Shown here in pieces: positions 21,547-31,149 of a stretch of 64,000 bases of DNA (positions are counted from its first letter, which is position 1; each line of letters starts with the position of its first letter). The position numbers were made by a program, and so were the translations under genes. Below the pieces are notes generated by a model. That model was not told the origin of the DNA. It did not search any database and was given only the letters and a program-made list of their open reading frames with translations. Source of the DNA: Macropodus opercularis (taxonomy: Eukaryota > Chordata > Actinopteri > Anabantiformes > Osphronemidae); assembly GCA_030770545.1 (NCBI GenBank), contig CM061098.1:11949001-12013000 (forward strand). Reading direction: 5' to 3'.

Positions 21547-24500
21547 ATGGAGACAGAAAATCGAATCAAAAAGGTAAATTAACCCAGTGCTATTGTTGTG
21601 AAGAGGTTAGCTTCTCCGGCTAACTAACGTTAGCTAGCTAACCGAGTTCTAGCTTCCGTCTAGTTTATATCAATTCTATTTCCCACTGTGTAGTTAAACG
21701 TATCAGTGCGGGCAAATATACAACGTTTACATGAAGGGTTCATGAATTTGTACGACTGTGTGTTAAAGCCTTCCCACCAACTAGCTAGCGACGATGCAGT
21801 AACGTTATCACGCTTCGGTTAACGTAACGCTGACGTTTATAGGAATATTTGAGTAAGCTCAAAATGTCGCATTGTTTCGCTAATATAAATAATGATACAT
21901 AATGTTGATTTTCATTTTAAAAGCGCGATACCAGAACGTAACAGTAAATGTCTATACAGCACAAGTCAGCATGTTAATCACAGGCAAGTTCCAGTTCTCC
22001 AATTTAGGGGTTGTTACTACTGACAGTGATAATGTTTGTGTGCAGAGACCTCATGGGGAGGATGAAAGGTTTGGCTCCGATGCGTCGGAGGATGATGATT
22101 ATGTTCCCTATGTGCCAGTCAAAATCAGAAAACAACAAATGGTAAGTTGTTTTGTGTTAGATCTGTATTGGAATTAATACTGACTGACCTGTGATTAAAT
22201 CTGCCACAGCACTCTAAAAGTTAAAAGAAGTACAATATTTATATTTGTGTTTTCTGCATTTATTTGTATATTGATGTATAACCTACAGCTACAGAAGATG
22301 TTACGTTTGCGAGGGAAGGCTGTGGACGAGGAGCAGAAGGATAGTGGGGAGGAGCAGAGGGATGAGGATGAGGGTCTTGGGCCACGATCCAATGTCAGTC
22401 TTCTTGACCAGCATCAGCACCTTAAGGAAAAAGCAGAAGGTATGTGGCGCAAACAAAGGTTCGGAATGGATTAAAGCTACCTTTGTCTGCTTCACCCTAT
22501 ATAACATGATTGTATTGGTTCTGTGATAACTGCTCTTTATCTGCAGCCCGTAAGGAGTCAGCCAAGGAAAAGCAGCTGAAAGAAGAGGAAAAGATTCTGG
22601 AGAGCGTTGCAGAGGGCAGAGGTAACACAATGATGCTCATAAATGCCTTATGAAGCCGTTTTTATTTATTACCCCAATTTATTTTGACAAAACGGTCAAT
22701 AGAAAATGTTTTAAATCTAAAACTAATACAGCAACACTTCTCTATCAGCTCTCATGTCTGTGAAGGAAATGGCCAAAGGTATCATATATGACGACCCAAT
22801 AAAAACCAGGTGAGTTCTTGAGCTTTCTTTTATACAGTAATATTTGCATGCAGACAGATGATCAATCCTTTATTTGCTTTTTAGCTGGAAGGCACCACGC
22901 TACATCCTGAATATGCCAGACACCCGACATGAACGTGTCAGGAAGAAGTTTCATATTCTGGTTGATGGAGATGGCATTCCTCCTCCAATCAAAAGCTTCA
23001 GGGAGATGAAATTACCACCAGGTTACAACACACACAGTACCACACATGGAAAATACACTTTGACTGTCTGTATAAATGACTGGTACCAAATGTCTGTTGT
23101 GTTTGCAGCAATTCTGAAAGGTTTAAAAAAGAAGGGTATTGTACATCCCACACCGATTCAAATCCAAGGAATCCCTACTGTGTAAGTAATAAGTATGGAG
23201 TTATACATTACAAACACCAGAAACATTTAATGACATGTATGTGGTTTATCGTTGACATGGGTTGTTTTGTAGTCTGTCAGGTCGAGATATGATTGGTATT
23301 GCCTTTACCGGTTCTGGAAAGACCTTGGTCTTTACTCTACCGATCATCATGTTTGCCCTGGAACAGGAGAAACGGCTTCCATTTTTTAAGAGAGAGGGAC
23401 CCTACGGACTCATCATCTGTCCTTCTGTAAGACACGCACACAACAAAATAAGTCCTAAATAAGACAACACAGCTTACATTTCATAGTTTACTTTACTATA
23501 GGTATGGACAACACAGGAGCTACAATACACAGGATATAAACTAGAAGTTTAGAGCTTGTTGAATGTGCTTCCTCTCAGGTTCATGGTAATAAATGTGGAT
23601 ATCAGTAAGTCATCAATGTCTACAGTGACATCTGCACAACACTAGATGAATTGTTAGTGGGAAGTGACCTGTTTCAACTTTTTTTCCTTTAGATATGATG
23701 ACACTGACTGTGATTTTTTTTTTTTAACTCCTGACTCACTAAGCATATCTCTTTCCATTCACTCTAGCGAGAGTTGGCGAGGCAGACACATGGCATTATA
23801 GAATATTATTGTAAACTGCTGGAGGAGGAGGGGGCTCCTCAGCTCCGCACTGCCCTCTGCATTGGAGGAATGTCTGTTAAGGAGCAGATGGAGGTAGTTA
23901 AACAGTAAGTAAGAAAGTTTTTGTGTGTGTGTTATCATATCATAGAATTTATGCCGAGCAGAAAATGTGTGGATCACGTCGCATACAGACATCACTGATA
24001 CTGTGGTTAATAAAACATCAATTGTTGTATCTGGTTATTTTTCCCACTAAATGTGTGCATCCTCTTGGTTACAGCGGTGTCCACATGATGGTCGCCACCC
24101 CTGGCAGATTGATGGACTTGTTGCAGAAGAAGATGGTGAGTCTGGACATCTGCCGCTACTTGGCTCTGGATGAAGCTGATAGGATGATTGACATGGGCTT
24201 TGAGGAAGATATTAGAACCATCTTCTCATATTTCAAGGTAAGGAGTTTGGCGTTAACTGACAATATAAGCAATTGCATCATCAGTGCAGTTGTTACAGAC
24301 TTATTGTTTCCCACAAAAATGCAGGTGATCTTTTCTGCCTTTCTGAGTTACTAGACAGTGTTAGTAATTAATTGCTCATATACTGACTCATTTTAATCCA
24401 GGGACAAAGGCAAACCCTGCTTTTCAGTGCCACTATGCCCAAAAAGATCCAGAACTTTGCCAAGAGTGCTCTGGTGAAACCTATCACTATCAATGTCGGC

Positions 24501-25933
24501 AGAGCAGGTGCTGCCAGCTTGGATGTCATCCAGGTATGCTCATCTTTCTCTGCAGCAGGTTTGTTTTCTCTGCATTCAGTTCACAATCCCACTAATGTGA
24601 AAACTAATGTTATCTTTTAATTTATTCACAGGAAGTGGAATACGTCAAAGAGGAGGCCAAGATGGTGTACCTGCTAGAGTGCCTCCAGAAAACACCACCT
24701 CCTGTCAGTAATTCCAACTATTATGACATTAATACACCTGAAATAAATATCAAAAATGTCAAAACTTAAAGACAAAATATTGACAGGTGCTGATATTTGC
24801 TGAGAAGAAGGCTGATGTAGATTCCATCCACGAGTATCTTTTGCTGAAAGGAGTGGAGGCAGTCGCCATCCATGGAGGAAAAGGTATGCAGGGCTACGTC
24901 GTAATAGACCATGCAGACTCAACAAGCTATTGAACCTTCATGTAGTTGCACGCAACTGCCACCTGATGTCATCATACTTACAAATATTTAACAATCTGTC
25001 CTTCAGTTTCCATAGAATTTCCGTAGAGTATGAAACATTGTAGACGTTTCGCAAACAATTCATCATAGTCTTGCTAAATACTTTTGTTCATATGATGTAT
25101 TGTTATTGTTTCAGATCAGGAGGAAAGAACCAAAGCCATAGAGGCATTCAAAGAAGGAAAAAAAGATGTCTTAGTGGCAACAGATGTTGCGTCCAAAGGT
25201 CTGGATTTCCCAGCCATTCAGCATGTAGTCAACTATGACATGCCTGAGGAGATAGAGAACTATGGTAAGAGAATATACGTGTGGCCTTGCCTTGTTTTGA
25301 AATCGGCACATGATGTAAAGCTTCACTTCTCCTTAACTTGCTGATGTCAGTGTGTTGACATTGTCTTTACCTATTCCAGTCCACAGAATTGGAAGAACGG
25401 GACGGTCAGGCAAGACTGGTATCGCCACAACGTTCATCAACAAAGGCTGTGGTAAGCAGAAATGCTGAACGTAGAAAGTTTATTAGAATACTGTATTGTT
25501 GTGTTATCTGTCAGAGTGTAAAATAACAAGACACGGGTGTTCTCCTCACAGATGAGTCGGTACTAATGGACCTGAAAGCCCTGCTTGTTGAAGCCAAGCA
25601 GAAGGTCCCTCCAGTCCTCCAGGTTCTCCAGACGGGAGACGAGACCATGCTGGACATCGGAGGTGAGTCCCTCAAAAAAGTTCTGTTTTAAATCTCTATC
25701 CCCTCCCTTTAGTGGACCTGATCAGCTCACATTGACAAATACTAGCGTGTGTTGTTAGCAGGCGTGTTTAATATTGGCTGTGTTCTGTCTTCACAGGAGA
25801 GAGGGGCTGTACGTTCTGCGGTGGTCTGGGCCATCGTATTACGGACTGTCCGAAGTTGGAGGCCATGCAGACGAAGCAGGTCACCAACATTGGGAGGAAG
25901 GACTACCTGGCTCATAGCTCCATGGACTTCTAA
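21547..25933 (+). CDS. ddx41: DEAD-box RNA helicase DDX41
   Basis: The 17 coding exons are 21547-21573, 22046-22141, 22289-22439, 22547-22621, 22749-22809, 22885-23021, 23109-23181, 23273-23426, 23768-23904, 24075-24237, 24402-24533, 24632-24703, 24787-24883, 25115-25264, 25380-25451, 25552-25662 and 25797-25933 (1845 nt, 614 aa; human 622). All phases agree. DDX41 is an ATP-dependent helicase linked to splicing, R-loop control and cytosolic DNA sensing. Visible motifs are Q-motif PTPIQIQ, motif I TGSGKT (219-224), ATPGR (311-315), DEAD (336-339), SAT (367-369), HRIGRTGR (510-517) and a CCHC zinc knuckle C-x2-C-x4-H-x4-C (574-587). The acidic N-terminus ends in DDDYVPYVPV. The end HSSMDF is identical to human. 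No key residue is missing. Confidence 0.98.
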
Positions 25934-26152
25934 AGTGTATTCATCAAAGCTGCAACTTTCCAAAGCTAATTGGAACTGCGAAACATTTCTGACGAAATGC
26001 TGCTGTGTCACTGAATTAAGGAAGTGTAAATTATCATCACCTAACAGTGTGCAGGTCAGATATTGCATCTTTTTCCATTTGGGTTTTTTCATTTATTGTC
26101 TGACATGTTGTCTACATGTAGCTCGTGTTAATACTTTTATACTCTAATTGTA

Positions 26153-26158
26153 AATAAA
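26153..26158 (+). terminator. Poly(A) signal of ddx41
   Basis: AATAAA lies 220 bases after the ddx41 stop and is followed by a T/G-rich stretch. It is about 350 bases before the dok3 start. Confidence 0.7.
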
Positions 26159-26159
26159 A

Positions 26160-26503
26160 ACCCCTGTATATCTGATATGGTTATTTTTTGCCTCACCTAG
26201 GAAATAATAGAAAGGTGGTGCTGGTGTGATGAGGAAGTTGCTAAAATGGAAGAATAATGTAGAGGGAAGTCTGACTCAAGACAAGAGCGCTCTTTCTCGT
26301 GTAACTGCTCGCTTACAGATCGTAGATAATGACTTTTGGCCCCCTTCTGGGTGGTCACAAATAGCCATCACAATTAAAATGGTTGGTGACGTAAAGGAAA
26401 CAGTTGTTGAAAGCGGAATTTACCTTCGTGATTAGTTACAAGTTGACCACAACCTAGCAACTGGTGAGTTAGTGTCGGAGAGCGTTGCAGACCGAGCAAG
26501 AGC
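26160..26503 (+). promoter_or_regulatory. Compact dok3 promoter with PU.1- and RUNX-type sites
   Basis: About 345 bases separate the ddx41 poly(A) signal from the dok3 ATG. GAGGAAGT (26231-26238) is the PU.1/ETS core and TGACCACAA (26444-26452) contains the RUNX core ACCACA. Both fit a gene active in myeloid and B cells. A second GAGGAAGT occurs in intron 2 (27712-27719). Confidence 0.4.
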
Positions 26504-29500
26504 ATGGAAGTCATCTACAAAGAAGGGACGCTGTATCTCCAGGGATTCAAGTTTGGAAAAGTAAGTTTTACTTTTTCATAACTAATTTATCTACAGCATT
26601 TGTGCTGAAAAGCTAATTGACCAGAAATCGATTTGTAATTGTGTTACTTAACAAAGGGCTCAGTTACAATAGTGAAGGAGAACTGTTGTCTGCGTTTGTT
26701 TAGTTGTCACCCTCACTCTACGCTCTAATGGCAGTAATGCTCAATAATGTTAATGTCACCATGTTAACTATGACATATAAAACTTTGTTAAACGAACCAC
26801 TATATGCTTTAATGTAATGCGTAAATAAAAACGTAGCTGGTTAAACGTAAACTCCTTTAGTCTTCGTGTATGTGTAAGAAAATTTATTTAAATTTAGAAC
26901 AATTAGCATATTTGAAAACCACAAAGCATATCAAATACCTCAGTCATATGCTTACAGGCATTTAGGACACTTTAGCAGTAGTAGATATCAATAAAAATAA
27001 TTGTGTGTACCTCACATGTAATATCTCATATAACAACTGGTATCACAGCCTAAATTAAATTAATATATTTATTCATTGGTCTGTATTTGTTCAGAAGTGG
27101 TCACTACGCAATGTGTTTAAAATCAGACCCATATTAAAAGTAATAATAAAATATCGAGCTTTAAGAATTTTTCAAACAAATGCGGATCATTTCCGCTTCT
27201 GCCTCGGATGGTACGTTGGAGCGTATCGTCAATGGGGGCGAGACACCGGGTACTGAGAAATAAAACTGACCCTCTTAACGCTCGGCCCCACTGTCTACTA
27301 CAGAAAATATGGCGGAAAATATGGATGGTGCTTTTCAAACCCAGCTCCTTTGGAGTCGGCCGGTTGGAGTTCTTCAACGTGCCTGACACCAACGCTGTTA
27401 CTGACCAGAAGAAGGCTGCGCGGCAGAAAACGTCCGAGAGGAAGGTTGTGCGTCTGAGCGACTGCCTCAGCGTCACCCCTGCCACTAAAGACTCTTGCCC
27501 TCAAGGACACACGTGCTTCTACTTAAACACCACGCAGTGCACCTACACTCTGGCCTCCATGACAAGCCAGGACTGGATAAGTGCCCTCTGTCTTCTAGCC
27601 TTCCAGGTACTATACAGTATGTGTAACGTCTCTCAACACTACATCTGTATATCCTTTGTATATGAAGGTTAATAATAATATGTTGGGATGTGCAGAGACG
27701 AATAGTACAATGAGGAAGTTAAATGTAACTTCTGTCACTTCTCTAATTCTTGTGCTTACACAAGCTATGTCCTTTCCTGCGTTTTACCTCTTTGAAGTCA
27801 TAAAACAGCGATAAGACGGTGGTGTGCGCTGTGTAATGTTTACCATGCCGTTGTGTTCACAGAAGGATCCTGGAGTGTCAGACAAAGGGCTTTTGGAAAG
27901 AGGAAATGCGTTGACCATGGAGGACAATGAACTTTACTCGTCTTGGAAAAGTGGTGCTTATCAAATAATTAACGAGCAATGTAGATGTAACATACGAATA
28001 GTATCTGTTCAGTTGGCAAAAGCTAAGTCCAGAAAAATAAATTGTTGGGTTTTAGTGAGATTAGGTGAATAGGAGGCGGAAAAGTAGCAGCCGAGTTTAG
28101 ATGTCATTGCTTCGTGACTTGAAGACATCAGCAGTGCAGTAGCTTCCCACTAATTTATTCCTACATCCACACGAGTGTATTAACGTCAGCATCCTCCGGC
28201 TTATAAGCATTTATTTCTTTCTGTCTCCTAATGGATTACACTTCTCCCGAAACATCAGGCAGACAGTCACAGGGAGGGATTAGCATGACGCGCTATTTCC
28301 CATCAGCCTATTTCTGTATGAGAATAAATTTGTACATTCTTACTCTGCTGATGGGCTTTTTAGGTGCAGTATTTTCACGTCTTCTTGCTTTTAGATCCGA
28401 CCGTTCCTGACAACTGTTACCCGGTGACTGTCCAGCACACAGAGGCATCGAGGAGGTGTAAGCTGGCTGGGGAGTATCTGGTCTCCACGGACAAAGAAGC
28501 TGTGATGCTCCTGGCCAGCAACACCTGTCACACCATCTATCGCTGGCCACACAAGTTTTTGCGCAAGTTTGGGCTGGTTGAGGTAAAGTGAACTTTGCAA
28601 TTTCAGAATGTATCCAAAGTGCATTGTCACTGATAAACCACGAATCTGGCCTGAGTCACTGGTTGGACTGTGAAACTAACTCTAGCAGCGTTTTAGTTCA
28701 GCTAATTAATGCGCATCCCTCTTTATTCATTATCGGATGTGATTACAGGGGGGATTCAGCATTGAGGCAGGACGCCGCTGTGATTCAGGAGAAGGAGTGT
28801 TCATCTTCCTGTCAACACATAGCCACCTTATCTTCCAGGCTATAATAGATCAGTGCTCTACGGAGAGGAGACCGTCTGCCCAGACACCCAGTGTCAACAG
28901 AAGATCATTATCTGACCCATCAGTTGTTGTCCTCCCGACCATGCCCGGCCGAGCTGCTGGTCCTACAGCGCACAGTCCTGTAGATGCTTTGGATGAGACA
29001 GAGGAACCGCAGTATGCTACTATTAAAAAAGCTGCTACAGTAGAGTCAATGCAGCCACCCTTTGCTGAACCTCAACTTTCTAACAGCAAAGGGGCTGCGG
29101 GAGCGGAGGGCGAGGATGAGGAGGAACGGTGTCAGTCTCTGGAGGCTCTGAAGCTGGAGGACGACACACAGGAAAACATTTATTACAACCTAAGGCGAGC
29201 CACGCCTCCTCCGATCCCAAAACAACAGCTCAGCGGCGGAGCAGACAATTCAGAATCCATCTACGCAGATGTAGTGATAATCAGCACTCCCTCAAACCTC
29301 CAGCTGCAGCCTTTCTCTCCACTAGTCCCCGAGCAACCCACTTACGCCCAATCTGCTTCCTGCTCCCCACTCACGCCTCGATACCAGCGCCAGCCCCCTG
29401 TGAATGACTACACCCAAGCAGAATACAACGCTCAGACACAGCTAGTCGATGACACGCGGGAGATGGAGGAGGCCTCTGCCCGTGTCGTCCCTACTGAGGT

Positions 29501-29609
29501 CCCTGGCAGTTTTAAACACAGGCTGGCAGAAATCCTTTCTAAGGACCTGGCAAAGTTCCAGCCAGCACCTCCCTCTGGAGCAGGCAGCCCTGCATTTACC
29601 TACTATTAA
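26504..29609 (+). CDS. dok3: Docking protein 3 (DOK3) adaptor
   Basis: Coding exons are 26504-26560, 27304-27606, 27863-27953, 28395-28582 and 28749-29609 (1500 nt, 499 aa). All phases agree. DOK3 is a cytoplasmic adaptor that dampens immune-receptor signalling in B cells and macrophages. A PH domain fills about 4-120 (KEGTLYLQGFKFGK, KIWRKIWMVLF, RLEFFNV, VVRLSDCLSV). The linker NELYSSW is conserved. A PTB/IRS domain spans about 151-255 (YPVTVQHTEASRRC, YRWPHKFLRKFG, GGFSIEAGRRCDSGEGVFIF). The tail has tyrosines in SH2-type contexts, Y302 (QYATI), Y358/Y359 (IYYNLRR, a YxN Grb2-type site), Y385 (SIYADV) and Y412, plus a proline stretch TPPPIPK. The identity rests on the domain pair and on adjacency to ddx41, as in human 5q35.3. 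DOK1 and DOK2 share the layout but lie elsewhere in human. Confidence 0.92.
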
Positions 29610-29613
29610 CCAG

Positions 29614-29619
29614 AATAAA
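29614..29619 (+). terminator. Proximal poly(A) signal of dok3
   Basis: AATAAA lies five bases after the stop codon, unusually close. A second AATAAA at 29843-29848 may serve a longer transcript. Confidence 0.4.
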
Positions 29620-29883
29620 AGGAAATTGTTTTGTTTTTTTATTTAAAATCTCCTTCACTGGGGTTATCGTCAATTAGATGCTGCCTCGCACGTCAAGTAC
29701 AACATATTCATATTGTAGATAGTTTTTCTGGCTATTTTGTGGCAGTAGAAATACTGAAAGGCAATTTTAAAATTAGAAACTTAATGGCATTAAAATGCCC
29801 ACACTTGTCTCAAGTATATCTTTATTGTAGCAAAACAGTTCTAATAAAATACCCCATAACAATACATAAATAAAATAATTGTT

Positions 29884-29889
29884 TTTATT
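29884..29889 (-). terminator. Candidate poly(A) signal of the atonal-type gene (minus strand)
   Basis: TTTATT on the plus strand reads AATAAA on the minus strand, about 245 bases past the stop of the atonal-type gene. Another copy is at 29821-29826. The dok3 distal signal is at 29843-29848, so the two 3'UTRs probably abut or overlap. Confidence 0.4.
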
Positions 29890-30134
29890 TAGACAAATGT
29901 CATGGAACAGCGCATATAAAGTGCATTAAAAGGCAAATGTCAGTTAGGGTGTAAAAAAAACATCTCAATAGGTGTTTTGAGTTTTACCTGTACTTTTTCA
30001 TGTGGCAGTGCAATATCTAAGCTGTTCATCCTGACCAGAGAATAACTGTAGGGCTGTGTCACGTGACCAACATTTCTACACGCTGGAATATTTGGCTCCC
30101 CCGGTGCTTCCACAAACAGACGCTTCACAAACAG

Positions 30135-30857
30135 CTACTGCCTCCCGAGCTGACTGTCCTCCAAGTCACTGAGATGCGAAGACTCCCCATCACTGCAGCG
30201 AGAGGCAGCGAGGTCCGATGTAGATCCAAGTATGATAAGGTGGCCGACAGAGGCGCACGGGTCCCGGTGCTCTTCGGTCAGCTGGACCGGGGCCTGCGTC
30301 GTGGTTGGGTGCCTGACGGACTGAATCAGACCCCTCCTGGAGTTCTTGTCCGCCGAGCCTGGACGGGGACTCATGCATTCCGACTGAACCACGCCAGCCA
30401 GCAGCTCTGACAGCTCTGTGATGTAAATCTGCGCCATTTGGAGAGTGTCATACTTGGATAACTTTTTCTCATTTTCCAGGGAAGGGATGACGCTTCTCAG
30501 CTCGTCAAACGCTTTGTTCAGCCCGTGCATCCTTCTCCTCTCCCTGGCGTTGGCTGCGACGCGCCTGTGCCTCTGGGGGCCAAAGTGGCCCGTCTTCCCT
30601 GTCTCCGTTGCCGTCTCGCAGTCTGTCTGCGTGATGCCTGCGGCGGACACGCAGTCAGGCACTTTACTCATCGGCACCAGCTTCTCCAGCGAGATCCCCG
30701 CGCCTGCAGCCACATACGTGTCCCTTCTCGAAAAGGCGCGCAGTGAATTTGAAGAAATCCAACTTTTGGAGTTGACGTGCGCCAGGCTGCGCTGCTGCAG
30801 CAGGGTTAAATCCTCCGGGTGCTCTGGCCAGCTAGAAAGCTCTGCTCTTGCGGTCAT
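30135..30857 (-). CDS. Atonal-1-family proneural bHLH factor (atoh1b/atoh1c type)
   Basis: This is an intronless gene of 240 aa on the minus strand, as usual for Atoh1. Such factors bind E-boxes with E proteins in the nucleus and specify neural precursors and hair cells. The bHLH lies at about 97-154. Its basic region AANARERRRMHGLN is identical to Atoh1 at all DNA-contacting positions, followed by AFDELRSVIPSLENEKKLSK and YDTLQMAQIYITELSELL. The tail SDGESSHLSDLEDS resembles the serine-rich end of ATOH1, and the N-terminal ELSSWPEHPEDLTLL weakly recalls ELSLLDSTDPRAW. At 240 aa it is shorter than human ATOH1 (354 aa). The ATG at 30857 is used; a GTG one codon earlier is not likely. Helix differences from human ATOH1 (NKAFDEL against NHAFDQL) and linkage to 5q35-type genes point to a teleost paralog, but b or c cannot be decided here. 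Neurog and Atoh7 basic regions fit less well. Confidence 0.88.
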   Translation of the reverse strand: MTARAELSSWPEHPEDLTLLQQRSLAHVNSKSWISSNSLRAFSRRDTYVAAGAGISLEKLVPMSKVPDCVSAAGITQTDCETATETGKTGHFGPQRHRRVAANARERRRMHGLNKAFDELRSVIPSLENEKKLSKYDTLQMAQIYITELSELLAGVVQSECMSPRPGSADKNSRRGLIQSVRHPTTTQAPVQLTEEHRDPCASVGHLIILGSTSDLAASRCSDGESSHLSDLEDSQLGRQ

Positions 30858-30930
30858 CACTGTAATGGCCTGTGGTCCTGCAGGGTAAGGTCACACAGAA
30901 GCTTCTGGCTGAAGTTGCAGTGCGCCAGCA

Positions 30931-30937
30931 ATTTATA
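30931..30937 (-). promoter_or_regulatory. TATA box of the atonal-type gene
   Basis: The minus strand reads TATAAAT here, 74 bases upstream of the ATG at 30857. Transcription would start near 30905, giving a 5'UTR of roughly 45-50 bases. The housekeeping genes in this window lack a TATA box, so this one stands out as a regulated developmental promoter. Confidence 0.6.
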
Positions 30938-31149
30938 CAGTGTCCCTCCAGCCACCAAGGTGTCACTCCCTGCCCTGACAGCCCCGCAGCCTCAGGAGGC
31001 AGCAGCCAATCGCACATTCCCCTCTGACCCTGTCAGAGAACAATTAGGGAAAGAGTTTGAGGGGTTTTTTTCTTCTTCTATTGTGCATTGTAACTCAATC
31101 ACGACCACGTTATTATCCCCACACAGAGTGGAACCGGGAGCATTAATCA

